From JAFDWI01 sp964544305 (GTDB lineage Bacteria > Actinomycetota > Acidimicrobiia > Acidimicrobiales > Iamiaceae): DNA of 20,747 nucleotides. Shown here piece by piece: positions 14,816-20,747 of the stretch. The first letter of the stretch is position 1, and every line of letters begins with the position of its first letter. The notes under the pieces are model-generated. The model made no database searches. It was not told the DNA's origin and saw nothing but the letters and a program-made list of their open reading frames with translations. The translations under genes were made by a program, and so were the position numbers. The stretch covers positions 1 through 20,747 of the forward strand of contig CAZJAZ010000048.1 of the NCBI GenBank assembly GCA_964544305.1, in the 5' to 3' direction.

Positions 14816-15748
14816 TCAGTCGTTTTGGACGTTGATGAATAACAGCGAGGTACCATTCGGTGTTTCAAGGTTGACGAGATTGAGCTTTGCGCCGCCAGGG
14901 CTATCCCATCGTCCAAACCAAACCTGTTGGTCACCCACTTTTTGTGTCACGGTTTGAACCTTGTCGTGTGGTTTGTGCTGTAAATAGGCGTTGCGAACCG
15001 CTTCGGGATTGCCAGTGATTTGTGCAATCGTCACATAGCCGAGGCTTCCACCGTTGAGTGGTGCTGCCGGTAAAAGCAGCTCAGAACCTTTCATGACGGG
15101 CAATTTGACTCCCGGGTCCATTGAAGCTGGCGCGATCAGTTGTCCGACCCTGGGCACACGAGTTTCGGTTTGCAACCGCATGCCTGCCTTATTGACAACT
15201 TGCTCGGCAGGAACCGGTGCTGGGGGCTGCGTCGTAGTCGGAACGAGCGGGTCGGGGTGCGATTCGAAGATCATCAACGTCGTGTCAAAAGACGAACCTG
15301 GAGTCGCTGGCGCAGCCATCGAAAGTTCGACATAGGGATGCGTCTTGAAATGGGTCGAATCCGATGACGATTCGCAAATAACCGCGCCGGAAGTGGGGCC
15401 ATCAATATCACACGTCGGTTGGCGAAGCCCATAGCCCCGATTGTTGAACGCACGGTAGTAGGCCAGAAATACTTTGTTTGGATCTCTGGTCACCTGCACG
15501 AGTGAAATCGACGAAAGAATTGGTGTGCCAGTAAAGCGCTGCTGAGGAATCGTCATCCCAACCAGACGCGAACCGGGCTGCACTCGAACGCCGCCGACAA
15601 TCGGGGTTCCCGGGCTCTTGAAAAGGCCGCCAGTGGTGGGAGGTGATGTGTTTTTCGCCGGCGATGACGACGAACAAGCGCCGGTAATTGATGCGAATGC
15701 GATGAATAGAAAACCCACCACGCCGATGCGACTTATCACCTGCTTCAT
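14816..15748 (-). CDS. Putative lipoprotein of unknown function, two related halves
   Basis: The 310-residue protein begins with a signal peptide (MKQVISRIGVVGFLFIAFAS) and a lipobox-like ITGAC, so Cys25 is the probable lipid anchor. This is followed by a Ser/Thr/Pro linker. The rest appears to be two copies of one module. Each has a segment resembling TPIVGGVRVQPGSRLVG or KAGMRLQTETRVPRVGQ, then a strand-rich part with SSISLVQVTRDPNKVFLAYY or GYVTIAQITGNPEAVRNAYL, ending in LMIFESH or LLFINVQ. A Pro-rich hinge (PTTTQPPAPVP) joins them. I do not recognise the family. It is the only complete gene between the two tRNA-Lys 3'-end copies. ATG 15748 lies 7 bases after a TAAGGT box. Confidence 0.8.
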   Translation of the reverse strand: MKQVISRIGVVGFLFIAFASITGACSSSSPAKNTSPPTTGGLFKSPGTPIVGGVRVQPGSRLVGMTIPQQRFTGTPILSSISLVQVTRDPNKVFLAYYRAFNNRGYGLRQPTCDIDGPTSGAVICESSSDSTHFKTHPYVELSMAAPATPGSSFDTTLMIFESHPDPLVPTTTQPPAPVPAEQVVNKAGMRLQTETRVPRVGQLIAPASMDPGVKLPVMKGSELLLPAAPLNGGSLGYVTIAQITGNPEAVRNAYLQHKPHDKVQTVTQKVGDQQVWFGRWDSPGGAKLNLVNLETPNGTSLLFINVQND

Positions 15749-15755
15749 AGCTGAA

Positions 15756-15761
15756 ACCTTA
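15756..15761 (-). promoter_or_regulatory. Candidate -10 box TAAGGT of the lipoprotein gene
   Basis: TAAGGT on the minus strand is 7 bases (TTCAGCT) from ATG 15748. AAGG within it could instead act as a ribosome binding site, so the two readings compete. Confidence 0.3.
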
Positions 15762-16012
15762 CTTGTGCCCAGCTAGCGATGCGGCTTGACGAGCGCGACA
15801 TTTCTCACATGTTGGCATGGCGCAGCAAGGTCGGTGCGGTAGATGCGTTGGCGACGCATGACGATCTGAGGTTTATCGGCAATCACGTCGCGAATGCATT
15901 GATCGGACTCGTGTCTGGTCTCTGGTTTCAACACGCTTGTTCTTCAGCATTGTCGGTGGTGGTGTTGGCCGGTGAATTGTTGGCCGGTGGGGCTTTGCCA
16001 GTGGGGGGTTTT
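15762..16012. other. Non-coding stretch before the right repeat, with a short tandem motif
   Basis: No convincing gene is seen. A plus-strand frame at 15779-16063 has implausible composition and reads straight through the tRNA fragment. GTTGGCCGGTG occurs twice with a 15-base period (15964-15974 and 15979-15989), ending about 24 bases before the right tRNA repeat. That is a position where integrase arm sites can occur, but the assignment is speculative. Confidence 0.35.
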
Positions 16013-16042
16013 GTTGTGGGTTCGAGTCCCACACGACCCACC
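16013..16042 (+). repeat. attR-like copy of the tRNA-Lys 3' end
   Basis: An exact 30-base match to 14754-14783 contains the T-arm, acceptor 3' strand and CC, but no D-arm or anticodon arm. It is therefore a fragment and not a tRNA gene. The base two positions upstream also matches after one mismatch. Both copies are followed closely by TTCTT, hinting that the homology once extended a little further. Confidence 0.75.
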
Positions 16043-16086
16043 TTCTTCGAACTTGAATCCTAGTTCAAACATGAACAGCGAAATAG

Positions 16087-16434
16087 TCAGAGCGCGAACA
16101 CGAGGCGCAACCCATCGTCGAGTTGCCGCACGATCGGCGAAGGGAGTACCCCGATGAGACTGGTCAATCGAGATCGATCTACCACCATTGTCTGAGTCAC
16201 ATTCATCACGCTCGCCTTGGGGAGATCGGCAACGCCCGCTCGAACCTCAACGTTTCCGGGCAATGCACCAAGTCGAAGATTGCTCGTCACTGCGGTGATC
16301 AGTACCGTCGCGAGCCGAGAACGATTGAACCGATCTGATGACACCACGATGCCAGGGCGCACGTAAGCCGGTTCCGAACCAACCGGTTCACCAAAATCCA
16401 CCCACCAGACCTCGCCGCGAGCTACCACTCCCAT
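16087..16434 (-). CDS. MazF/PemK-family mRNA interferase toxin
   Basis: The 115-residue protein has the MazF fold signature: RGEVWWVDFGEPVGSEPAYVRPGIVVSS at the N-terminus with the conserved Arg-Gly and Pro-Gly elements, TVLITAVTSN, LPGNVEV, and LPKASVMNVTQTMVVDRSRL. Family members are sequence-specific ribonucleases inhibited by the cognate antitoxin; the cleavage sequence cannot be predicted here. The start ATG 16434 lies inside the 3' end of the antitoxin gene (13-base overlap), the usual coupled order of antitoxin then toxin. The gene sits about 45 bases beyond the right tRNA repeat, just outside the bracketed segment. Confidence 0.92.
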   Translation of the reverse strand: MGVVARGEVWWVDFGEPVGSEPAYVRPGIVVSSDRFNRSRLATVLITAVTSNLRLGALPGNVEVRAGVADLPKASVMNVTQTMVVDRSRLTSLIGVLPSPIVRQLDDGLRLVFAL

Positions 16435-16655
16435 GAACCCGAGTCGATGATTGCTCGACCCATTGCCGGCGAACAGGTAGGCGCCAGCTCGTCAGCGAGC
16501 GCATCAATTGCGGTGGTGACTGGATCGTCACCCTCGGCTCCAAGAAAATCTTCAAGCGCTCTCGTATAGAGCTGCGAACGACTCCAACCCAAGCGTTTCG
16601 CTGCCCGATCTGCTTGGGCAAACACGTCATCGGGCACCGATATTGCCGTCTTCAT
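16422..16655 (-). CDS. Ribbon-helix-helix antitoxin (MazE/CopG-like)
   Basis: The 77-residue protein begins MKTAISVPDDVFAQADRAAKRLGWSRSQLY, a classic ribbon-helix-helix DNA-binding domain. A C-terminal tail (DPVTTAIDALADELAP to IIDSGSWEW) follows and would wrap the toxin. ATG 16655 is chosen over an upstream TTG at 16718 because the extra 21 residues lie across the promoter region and look non-coding. A TATACT -10 box ends 6 bases before the ATG, predicting a leaderless mRNA. Together with the overlapping MazF-like gene it forms a complete type II toxin-antitoxin pair. Confidence 0.9.
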   Translation of the reverse strand: MKTAISVPDDVFAQADRAAKRLGWSRSQLYTRALEDFLGAEGDDPVTTAIDALADELAPTCSPAMGRAIIDSGSWEW

Positions 16656-16661
16656 ACGACA

Positions 16662-16679
16662 AGTATAACCGGTATAACC
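16662..16679 (-). promoter_or_regulatory. Antitoxin promoter and operator: tandem GTATAACC repeats
   Basis: GTATAACC occurs at 16663-16670 and 16672-16679 on the plus strand (period 9) with a palindromic ACCGGT between them. On the minus strand the first copy provides the -10 TATACT (16667-16662), placed 6 bases before the ATG. Tandem short repeats over the -10 are typical of ribbon-helix-helix antitoxin operators. Confidence 0.55.
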
Positions 16680-16724
16680 CGAAGGCGTGCCGTCGCCGGT
16701 TTGAGGCCCGACGAGCAACGCCTT

Positions 16725-19700
16725 CTAAATCTGGGTGAATTTGCCGTTGACGATTGACCACCCACTGGGAAGCCACTGCGGGGTGCCCGTCAATCCACTC
16801 GAAGTAACGCCGTTGAGGACCGCACCATCAAGCGACGCACCCGTGACGTTCACATTGCTAAAGACCGTGTTGGTGAGGTTGGCATAACTGAACATGCCGT
16901 AAAACAGATTCGCGTTGACAAAAGTCGAACTAGTCAAGTTCGACTTTTGGAAATAGGTGTCGGAAAGATTTGCACCATTGAAGTTCACCGAGGTGAGGGT
17001 CGCGCTCATCATTGACGCCCGGGAAAGGTTCATCCCGGATAGGTCAGCGCCGGAGAGATTCGCATTGTCCAGATCTGCACCAGGTCCAACGAGGTAGCCC
17101 TTGACGACCTTCCAGTCGGGGGGAAGGCTGTCTGGCGTGCCGGTGACTCCGCCGGAGCGCACAGCAAGAAGCGTTACGTTGTCAAGCTGCGCTCCGGTGA
17201 GAACGGTGTTGGTGAGATTCGCGAATGTCAGGTCGGCTCCGTCCAAGTTGACGTCGGTGAGATCAACACCGGTGAGATCAACATTGGAGAGGTCAACACC
17301 GGCGCCAATGAGGTAGGTCTTTGCGAGCGTCCACCCTGACGGCAATTGCGCTGGCGTACCGGTTATTCCGCCAGAGATCACGCCGGTCAAGTTGGCACCG
17401 GTGAGGTTCGTGCCAGTCAGGTTGGTACTCGAAAGCCTGGCACCAGACAGATCAGCGCCGGTCAAGTTCACGCCGCTCAAGTCGAAGTTGTACAAGTTCT
17501 CACCAGACAAGTCGACTCCTGGGCCGATGAGAAATCCACCCGTAAGCTGCCATCCGGCTGGAAGCGCCGCTGGAGTACCGCTGATGCCCCTGGAGTGCAC
17601 GCCAGTGAGCGTTGCCCCAGAGAAATTGGTCCCGGTGACCATTGCAACAATCAGATTTGCGCCGGTGAGGTTCGCCCCGGCGAGATCGAGTCCCTCAAGG
17701 TCTGCTGATTGCAGGTTCGCGCCAGCGAAGTCGGCGCCGGTGAGATCGAGCCCTCGCAAGTCGGCCGTATACAAGTTGGCACCAGGCCCAATGAGATACC
17801 CACCGGCAAGTCGCCAATTGGTGGGAAGCGCCGTCGGCGTACCAGTAATCGCCCTTGATATAACCCCTGAAAGGTTGGCATCGGTCAGGACAACGCCGGT
17901 GAGATCCGCCCCGGTGAGGTTGGCATTGGTGAGGTCAGCATTAGTGAGATCGAGCCCACTGAGATCGTCGTTCGTCAAATTGGCGCCAGGCCCAATGAGA
18001 TACCCACCCACAAGCGACCAGTCGGCTGGAAGCGCCGCTGGCGTACCGGTGATCCCCCCGGACGTGACATTCGTGAAATCGACGCCGCTGAGATCTACCC
18101 CGCTGAAACTCGCGTTCGTCAAGTTCGCACCAGGCCCCACGAGATACCTACCCGCGAGAGACCAATCGGTGGGAAGCGCGCTCGGCGTACCAGTGATCCC
18201 CCCAGAAGAGACATTGGTGAGGATGGCATCGTTGAGATAGGCATTGTCGAGGTTGACGCCGTTGAGGTTTGCGCCTGAGAAATCCGCGCCGAGAAGGTAC
18301 AAACCTGAAAGGTCAAAGCCAGACAGGTCGGCACCTTCTAGGTACGCGTCCTGGCCCACCAAATAGCCACCGATGAGATTCACGTTGTTCGACTGGCCCG
18401 CAAGGGTGCCGGTGATCCCTCCCGTCCTCACGCCATCCAGAAAGATACTCAGGGTGGCACCATTGACGTTCGCTCCGGTGAGTATTCCATTGCGAATATC
18501 AAATTGTGCCTTCGCATTGGTGAGATTCGTTCCCCCGAAGTTGGCCCATTCAGCATCGGCACCGTAAAGGTTGGCGCCGGTCAAGTTTGCACCGTGCAAG
18601 TTCGCATTTGTCAGCCTCGCCGATTCGAGGTTGACCCCGGTGAGGTTCCGGCCAGACAGGTCGACGCCGTTGAGTTGCGCGCTGTACAGACTCGCACCTG
18701 GTCCGATCAGATAACCGGAGGTGAGTGTCCAATTGGCAGGCAGCGCGCTCGGAGTACCCGTGATACCCCCTGAGCGAACACCGGTTAAATCCATCCCGCT
18801 GAGGTCAACGCCGGTCACGTTCGCATTGACAAGATTTGCTCCCGGCCCGAATAGACAGCCATTTGCGAGCAACCAGCCCGACGGCAGCTCGCTCGGCGTA
18901 CCGGTAATCCCCGCACTCTGAACATTGCGCAGTATGGCGCCGCTCAGGTTCGTATCGCTGAGGTTTACGTTCGACAGTGTGGCACCGGTGAGATCAACGT
19001 TGGAGAGGTCGAGGTGAGACAGGTCAAGGCCGGTGAGCGATGCACTGGTCAAGTTGGCATCAGGCCCGATGAGATACCCTCCAAGGGCTTGCCAGCCAAC
19101 GGGTAATGCGCCAGGAGTGCCAGGCCCATATGCCTTGAGTCCGGTGAGCGTGGCACCGGTCAGGTTGATACCGGTGAGTGTGACGCTTCCCAATACGGAA
19201 TCCGTGAGATCGGCTCCGCTGAGATCCGCACCGGTGAGGTTCACTGAACCCCAAACCACATTGCGCAGCGTTGCATCTGATAGATCAACGCCACTGAGAT
19301 CCCAGCCGGTGATATGCACGCCGGTGAGATCGACCGCAGGGGCAACGAGGTAACCGTTCACCACTCTTGCCCCCGCTGGCAGTGATGCTGGCGTGCCAAC
19401 GATGCCAACAGAGGTCGAGCCGACAAACGACGCCCCAGCAAGCTTCGCGCCGCCCAATTTCGTCTGGGCAAGCGTCGTTTCATCGAGGATTGCATTGGTG
19501 AGATCTGCATTGGACAACGATGTGCCGGTCAAGTTGGCGCCGGTAAGATCAACGCCGACCAGGGATGCTGCGCCAAGGTTGGCGCTTGGACCAACGAGGT
19601 ACCCTCCGGCGAGCACCCAACCGGTGTCGAGCTTGGAGGGCGTGCCGGTGATCCCACCGGATCGAACACCCACAAGGTTGACCCCAGTGAGGTCGACACC

Positions 19701-20747
19701 GGTGAAGTTCGCGCCGGACAAATCGGCTCCGGAAAGGTTCGCTCCCGGGCCGACGAGATAGGTCGCTGTAGCACGCCAACCCGAAGGTAGATCGCTCGGG
19801 ATGCCCGTGATCCCTCTTGAGATAACCCCTACCAGCGTCGTTGCCGTGAGGTTCGCGCCAGCAAGGTTTGTTCCCGTGAGGTCAGCATTGGTGAGGTTCG
19901 CACCAGCGAGGTTTGCGTCGGACAGATTTGCATTGAGGAAATAGGTTTTGGTGAGGTTCGCGTTGGCGAGATCAAGTCCGGTCAGATCAGCGTTGGCGAG
20001 GTTGGCATTCGGGCCGATCAAATAACCATCCGTGAGCTGCCAGCCACCGGGCAACGTACCCGCAGCACCGGTGATGCCCCCAGATCGAATCCCAACAAAA
20101 TTGGCCTGATACAAATTGGCACCGGTCAGATCAGCGCCGGTAAGAATCGCCCCCGCCAAGTTGGCACCAACAAGTTTTGCGTGAGCAAAGTTGGCGCCAG
20201 TCAGATCAGCACCCGAAAAACCGAACCCAGAAAGATCAGCACCAGCGAGATTTGCTCCAGCGAGGTCTGCGAATGGACCAATGAGGTATCCGTGTCCAAG
20301 CGACCAACCGGTGGGAAGCGCACTTGGAACACCGGCAACCCCGCCCGAAGTGACTAAGAAGAGTTGGGCACCGGCGAGGTTCGCTCCAGCGAGGTTTGCG
20401 TCGGTGAGGATCGCGTTGGTGAGATACGCACCAGTGAAGTTCGCCCCAGAAAGATCAAGTCCGGTCAGGTCAGCGTTGGCGAGGTTCGCACGGGGACCGA
20501 TCAAATAACCACCCGTGAGCTGCCAGCCACCGGGCAACGTACCCGCAGCACCGGTGATACCCCCAGATCGAATCCCAACAAAATTGGCCTGATACAAATT
20601 GGCACCGGTCAGATCAGCGCCGGTAAGAATCGCCCCCGCCAAGTTGGCACCAACAAGTTTTGCGTGAGCAAAGTTGGCGCCAGACAAATCAGCACCATAA
20701 AAGTTGAATCCAGAAAGATCCGCACCAGCAAGGTTGGCACCAACAAG
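16725..20747 (-). CDS. Giant pentapeptide-repeat protein with interspersed cassettes (N-terminus beyond window)
   Basis: The frame is open to the right edge, so at least 1340 residues are present and the start is not seen. Most of the protein is A(D/N)LxG-type pentapeptide repeats (for example ANLTGADLSGANL), which fold as a right-handed quadrilateral beta-helix. Unusually, the repeats are broken 16 times by a conserved cassette of about 30 residues with SGGITGTP, LPxGW, and GYLIGPGANL. A seventeenth, truncated copy (SSGLTGTPQWLPSGWSIVNGKFTQI) forms the C-terminus. Pentapeptide runs between cassettes vary from about 16 to 85 residues. No membrane segment is visible in this part, and the signal peptide, if any, lies outside. 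Function is unknown; candidates are a surface or scaffold protein. It is upstream of the toxin-antitoxin pair on the same strand. Confidence 0.85.
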   Translation of the reverse strand, partial: LVGANLAGADLSGFNFYGADLSGANFAHAKLVGANLAGAILTGADLTGANLYQANFVGIRSGGITGAAGTLPGGWQLTGGYLIGPRANLANADLTGLDLSGANFTGAYLTNAILTDANLAGANLAGAQLFLVTSGGVAGVPSALPTGWSLGHGYLIGPFADLAGANLAGADLSGFGFSGADLTGANFAHAKLVGANLAGAILTGADLTGANLYQANFVGIRSGGITGAAGTLPGGWQLTDGYLIGPNANLANADLTGLDLANANLTKTYFLNANLSDANLAGANLTNADLTGTNLAGANLTATTLVGVISRGITGIPSDLPSGWRATATYLVGPGANLSGADLSGANFTGVDLTGVNLVGVRSGGITGTPSKLDTGWVLAGGYLVGPSANLGAASLVGVDLTGANLTGTSLSNADLTNAILDETTLAQTKLGGAKLAGASFVGSTSVGIVGTPASLPAGARVVNGYLVAPAVDLTGVHITGWDLSGVDLSDATLRNVVWGSVNLTGADLSGADLTDSVLGSVTLTGINLTGATLTGLKAYGPGTPGALPVGWQALGGYLIGPDANLTSASLTGLDLSHLDLSNVDLTGATLSNVNLSDTNLSGAILRNVQSAGITGTPSELPSGWLLANGCLFGPGANLVNANVTGVDLSGMDLTGVRSGGITGTPSALPANWTLTSGYLIGPGASLYSAQLNGVDLSGRNLTGVNLESARLTNANLHGANLTGANLYGADAEWANFGGTNLTNAKAQFDIRNGILTGANVNGATLSIFLDGVRTGGITGTLAGQSNNVNLIGGYLVGQDAYLEGADLSGFDLSGLYLLGADFSGANLNGVNLDNAYLNDAILTNVSSGGITGTPSALPTDWSLAGRYLVGPGANLTNASFSGVDLSGVDFTNVTSGGITGTPAALPADWSLVGGYLIGPGANLTNDDLSGLDLTNADLTNANLTGADLTGVVLTDANLSGVISRAITGTPTALPTNWRLAGGYLIGPGANLYTADLRGLDLTGADFAGANLQSADLEGLDLAGANLTGANLIVAMVTGTNFSGATLTGVHSRGISGTPAALPAGWQLTGGFLIGPGVDLSGENLYNFDLSGVNLTGADLSGARLSSTNLTGTNLTGANLTGVISGGITGTPAQLPSGWTLAKTYLIGAGVDLSNVDLTGVDLTDVNLDGADLTFANLTNTVLTGAQLDNVTLLAVRSGGVTGTPDSLPPDWKVVKGYLVGPGADLDNANLSGADLSGMNLSRASMMSATLTSVNFNGANLSDTYFQKSNLTSSTFVNANLFYGMFSYANLTNTVFSNVNVTGASLDGAVLNGVTSSGLTGTPQWLPSGWSIVNGKFTQI
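20031..20200. repeat. First copy of a 170-base near-identical internal duplication
   Basis: This stretch matches 20514-20683 (offset 483 bases, 161 codons) with a single difference, G versus A at 20075/20558. Similarity continues at a lower level on both sides. It encodes a cassette plus following pentapeptides, so the gene has recently expanded by in-frame duplication or been homogenised by conversion. Confidence 0.85.
20514..20683. repeat. Second copy of the internal duplication
   Basis: This is the partner of 20031-20200, 483 bases away and in the same reading frame and orientation. The flanking linker (20201-20260 versus 20684-20743) is clearly related but more diverged, which marks the edge of the recent event. 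Confidence 0.85.

Larger units (their letters stand above)
14754..16042. mobile_element. Candidate tiny tRNA-Lys-associated integrated segment (or remnant)
   Basis: A 1259-bp unit is bounded by exact 30-bp copies of the tRNA-Lys 3' end. It holds one intact gene, the lipoprotein at 14816-15748, plus about 260 bases of apparently non-coding DNA. No integrase or excisionase can be seen inside. It is therefore either a deletion remnant of a larger element or a segment mobilised in trans. Independent duplication of a tRNA fragment is the alternative explanation. Confidence 0.5.

Noticed and set aside
16013..16042. Second tRNA gene
   Set aside because: Only the T-arm and acceptor 3' strand are present. 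No D-arm, anticodon arm or 5' acceptor strand precedes it.
15779..16063. Plus-strand open frame of 94 codons between the lipoprotein gene and the toxin gene
   Set aside because: It runs through the tRNA-derived repeat (typical GSSPTRPT artefact), has no ribosome binding site or -10 box at the right distance, and its composition is low in complexity near the end.
16053..16067. Inverted repeat TTGAA-TCCTAG-TTCAA downstream of the toxin gene as a terminator
   Set aside because: The stem is only 5 base pairs, AT-rich and without a following T-tract, so it cannot be supported as a terminator.
17392..18240. Long plus-strand open frame within the pentapeptide gene
   Set aside because: It is a Pro/Val/Arg-rich antisense shadow of the pentapeptide codons, caused by the biased repeat composition.
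16725..20747. CRISPR-like or satellite DNA reading of the repetitive right end
   Set aside because: The periodicity is of codons (15 bases and larger protein cassettes), copies are diverged, and one uninterrupted frame covers everything, so it is a repetitive protein gene.

Overview
The window is moderately GC-rich bacterial chromosome. It has many GTG starts, ATGA-coupled gene pairs, two lipoproteins and several actinobacterial-type families: an IdsA-like polyprenyl synthase, an MpaB/DUF2236 oxygenase, a TesB thioesterase and a TetR-SDR pair. I infer an actinomycete, possibly of class Acidimicrobiia. That placement is an inference from gene content, not from a marker gene. Many operon-leading genes here have no visible ribosome binding site. 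Instead they have a TAnnnT box 6 to 7 bases before the start codon, which points to widespread leaderless transcription.

Layout. (1) 1-5066: the tail of an unidentified upstream gene, a polyprenyl diphosphate synthase, two minus-strand alpha/beta hydrolases overlapping by ATGA (the downstream one lacks its catalytic serine and apparently its histidine), then a divergent flippase-like membrane protein followed by an acyl-CoA thioesterase. (2) 5101-6662: a HipBA-type module with an obvious inverted-repeat operator. (3) 6717-8183: an aldehyde dehydrogenase ending at a hairpin. (4) 8187-10906: a small unknown protein divergent from a two-domain cupredoxin lipoprotein and a protein with a PqqD-like N-terminus, an internal twin-arginine-like signal and a six-bladed propeller. 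This is a plausible exported redox or surface unit, and an orphan coding-like fragment follows it. (5) 10983-14638: an MpaB-like oxygenase divergent from a TetR-SDR operon across a perfect 16-base palindrome, then a DnaQ-like exonuclease coupled to a YdjA-like nitroreductase. (6) 14709-20747: an accessory region. It starts with tRNA-Lys(TTT), whose last 30 bases before the terminal A of CCA recur exactly 1259 bp downstream and bracket one lipoprotein gene. It continues with a MazEF-like toxin-antitoxin pair and the C-terminal 1340 residues of a giant pentapeptide-repeat protein that runs off the right edge.

The most unusual items are the tRNA 3'-end duplication (a candidate attL/attR pair around a very small cargo), the giant repeat protein built from 17 copies of a non-pentapeptide cassette, the PqqD-signal-propeller fusion, and the consistent leaderless promoter pattern.
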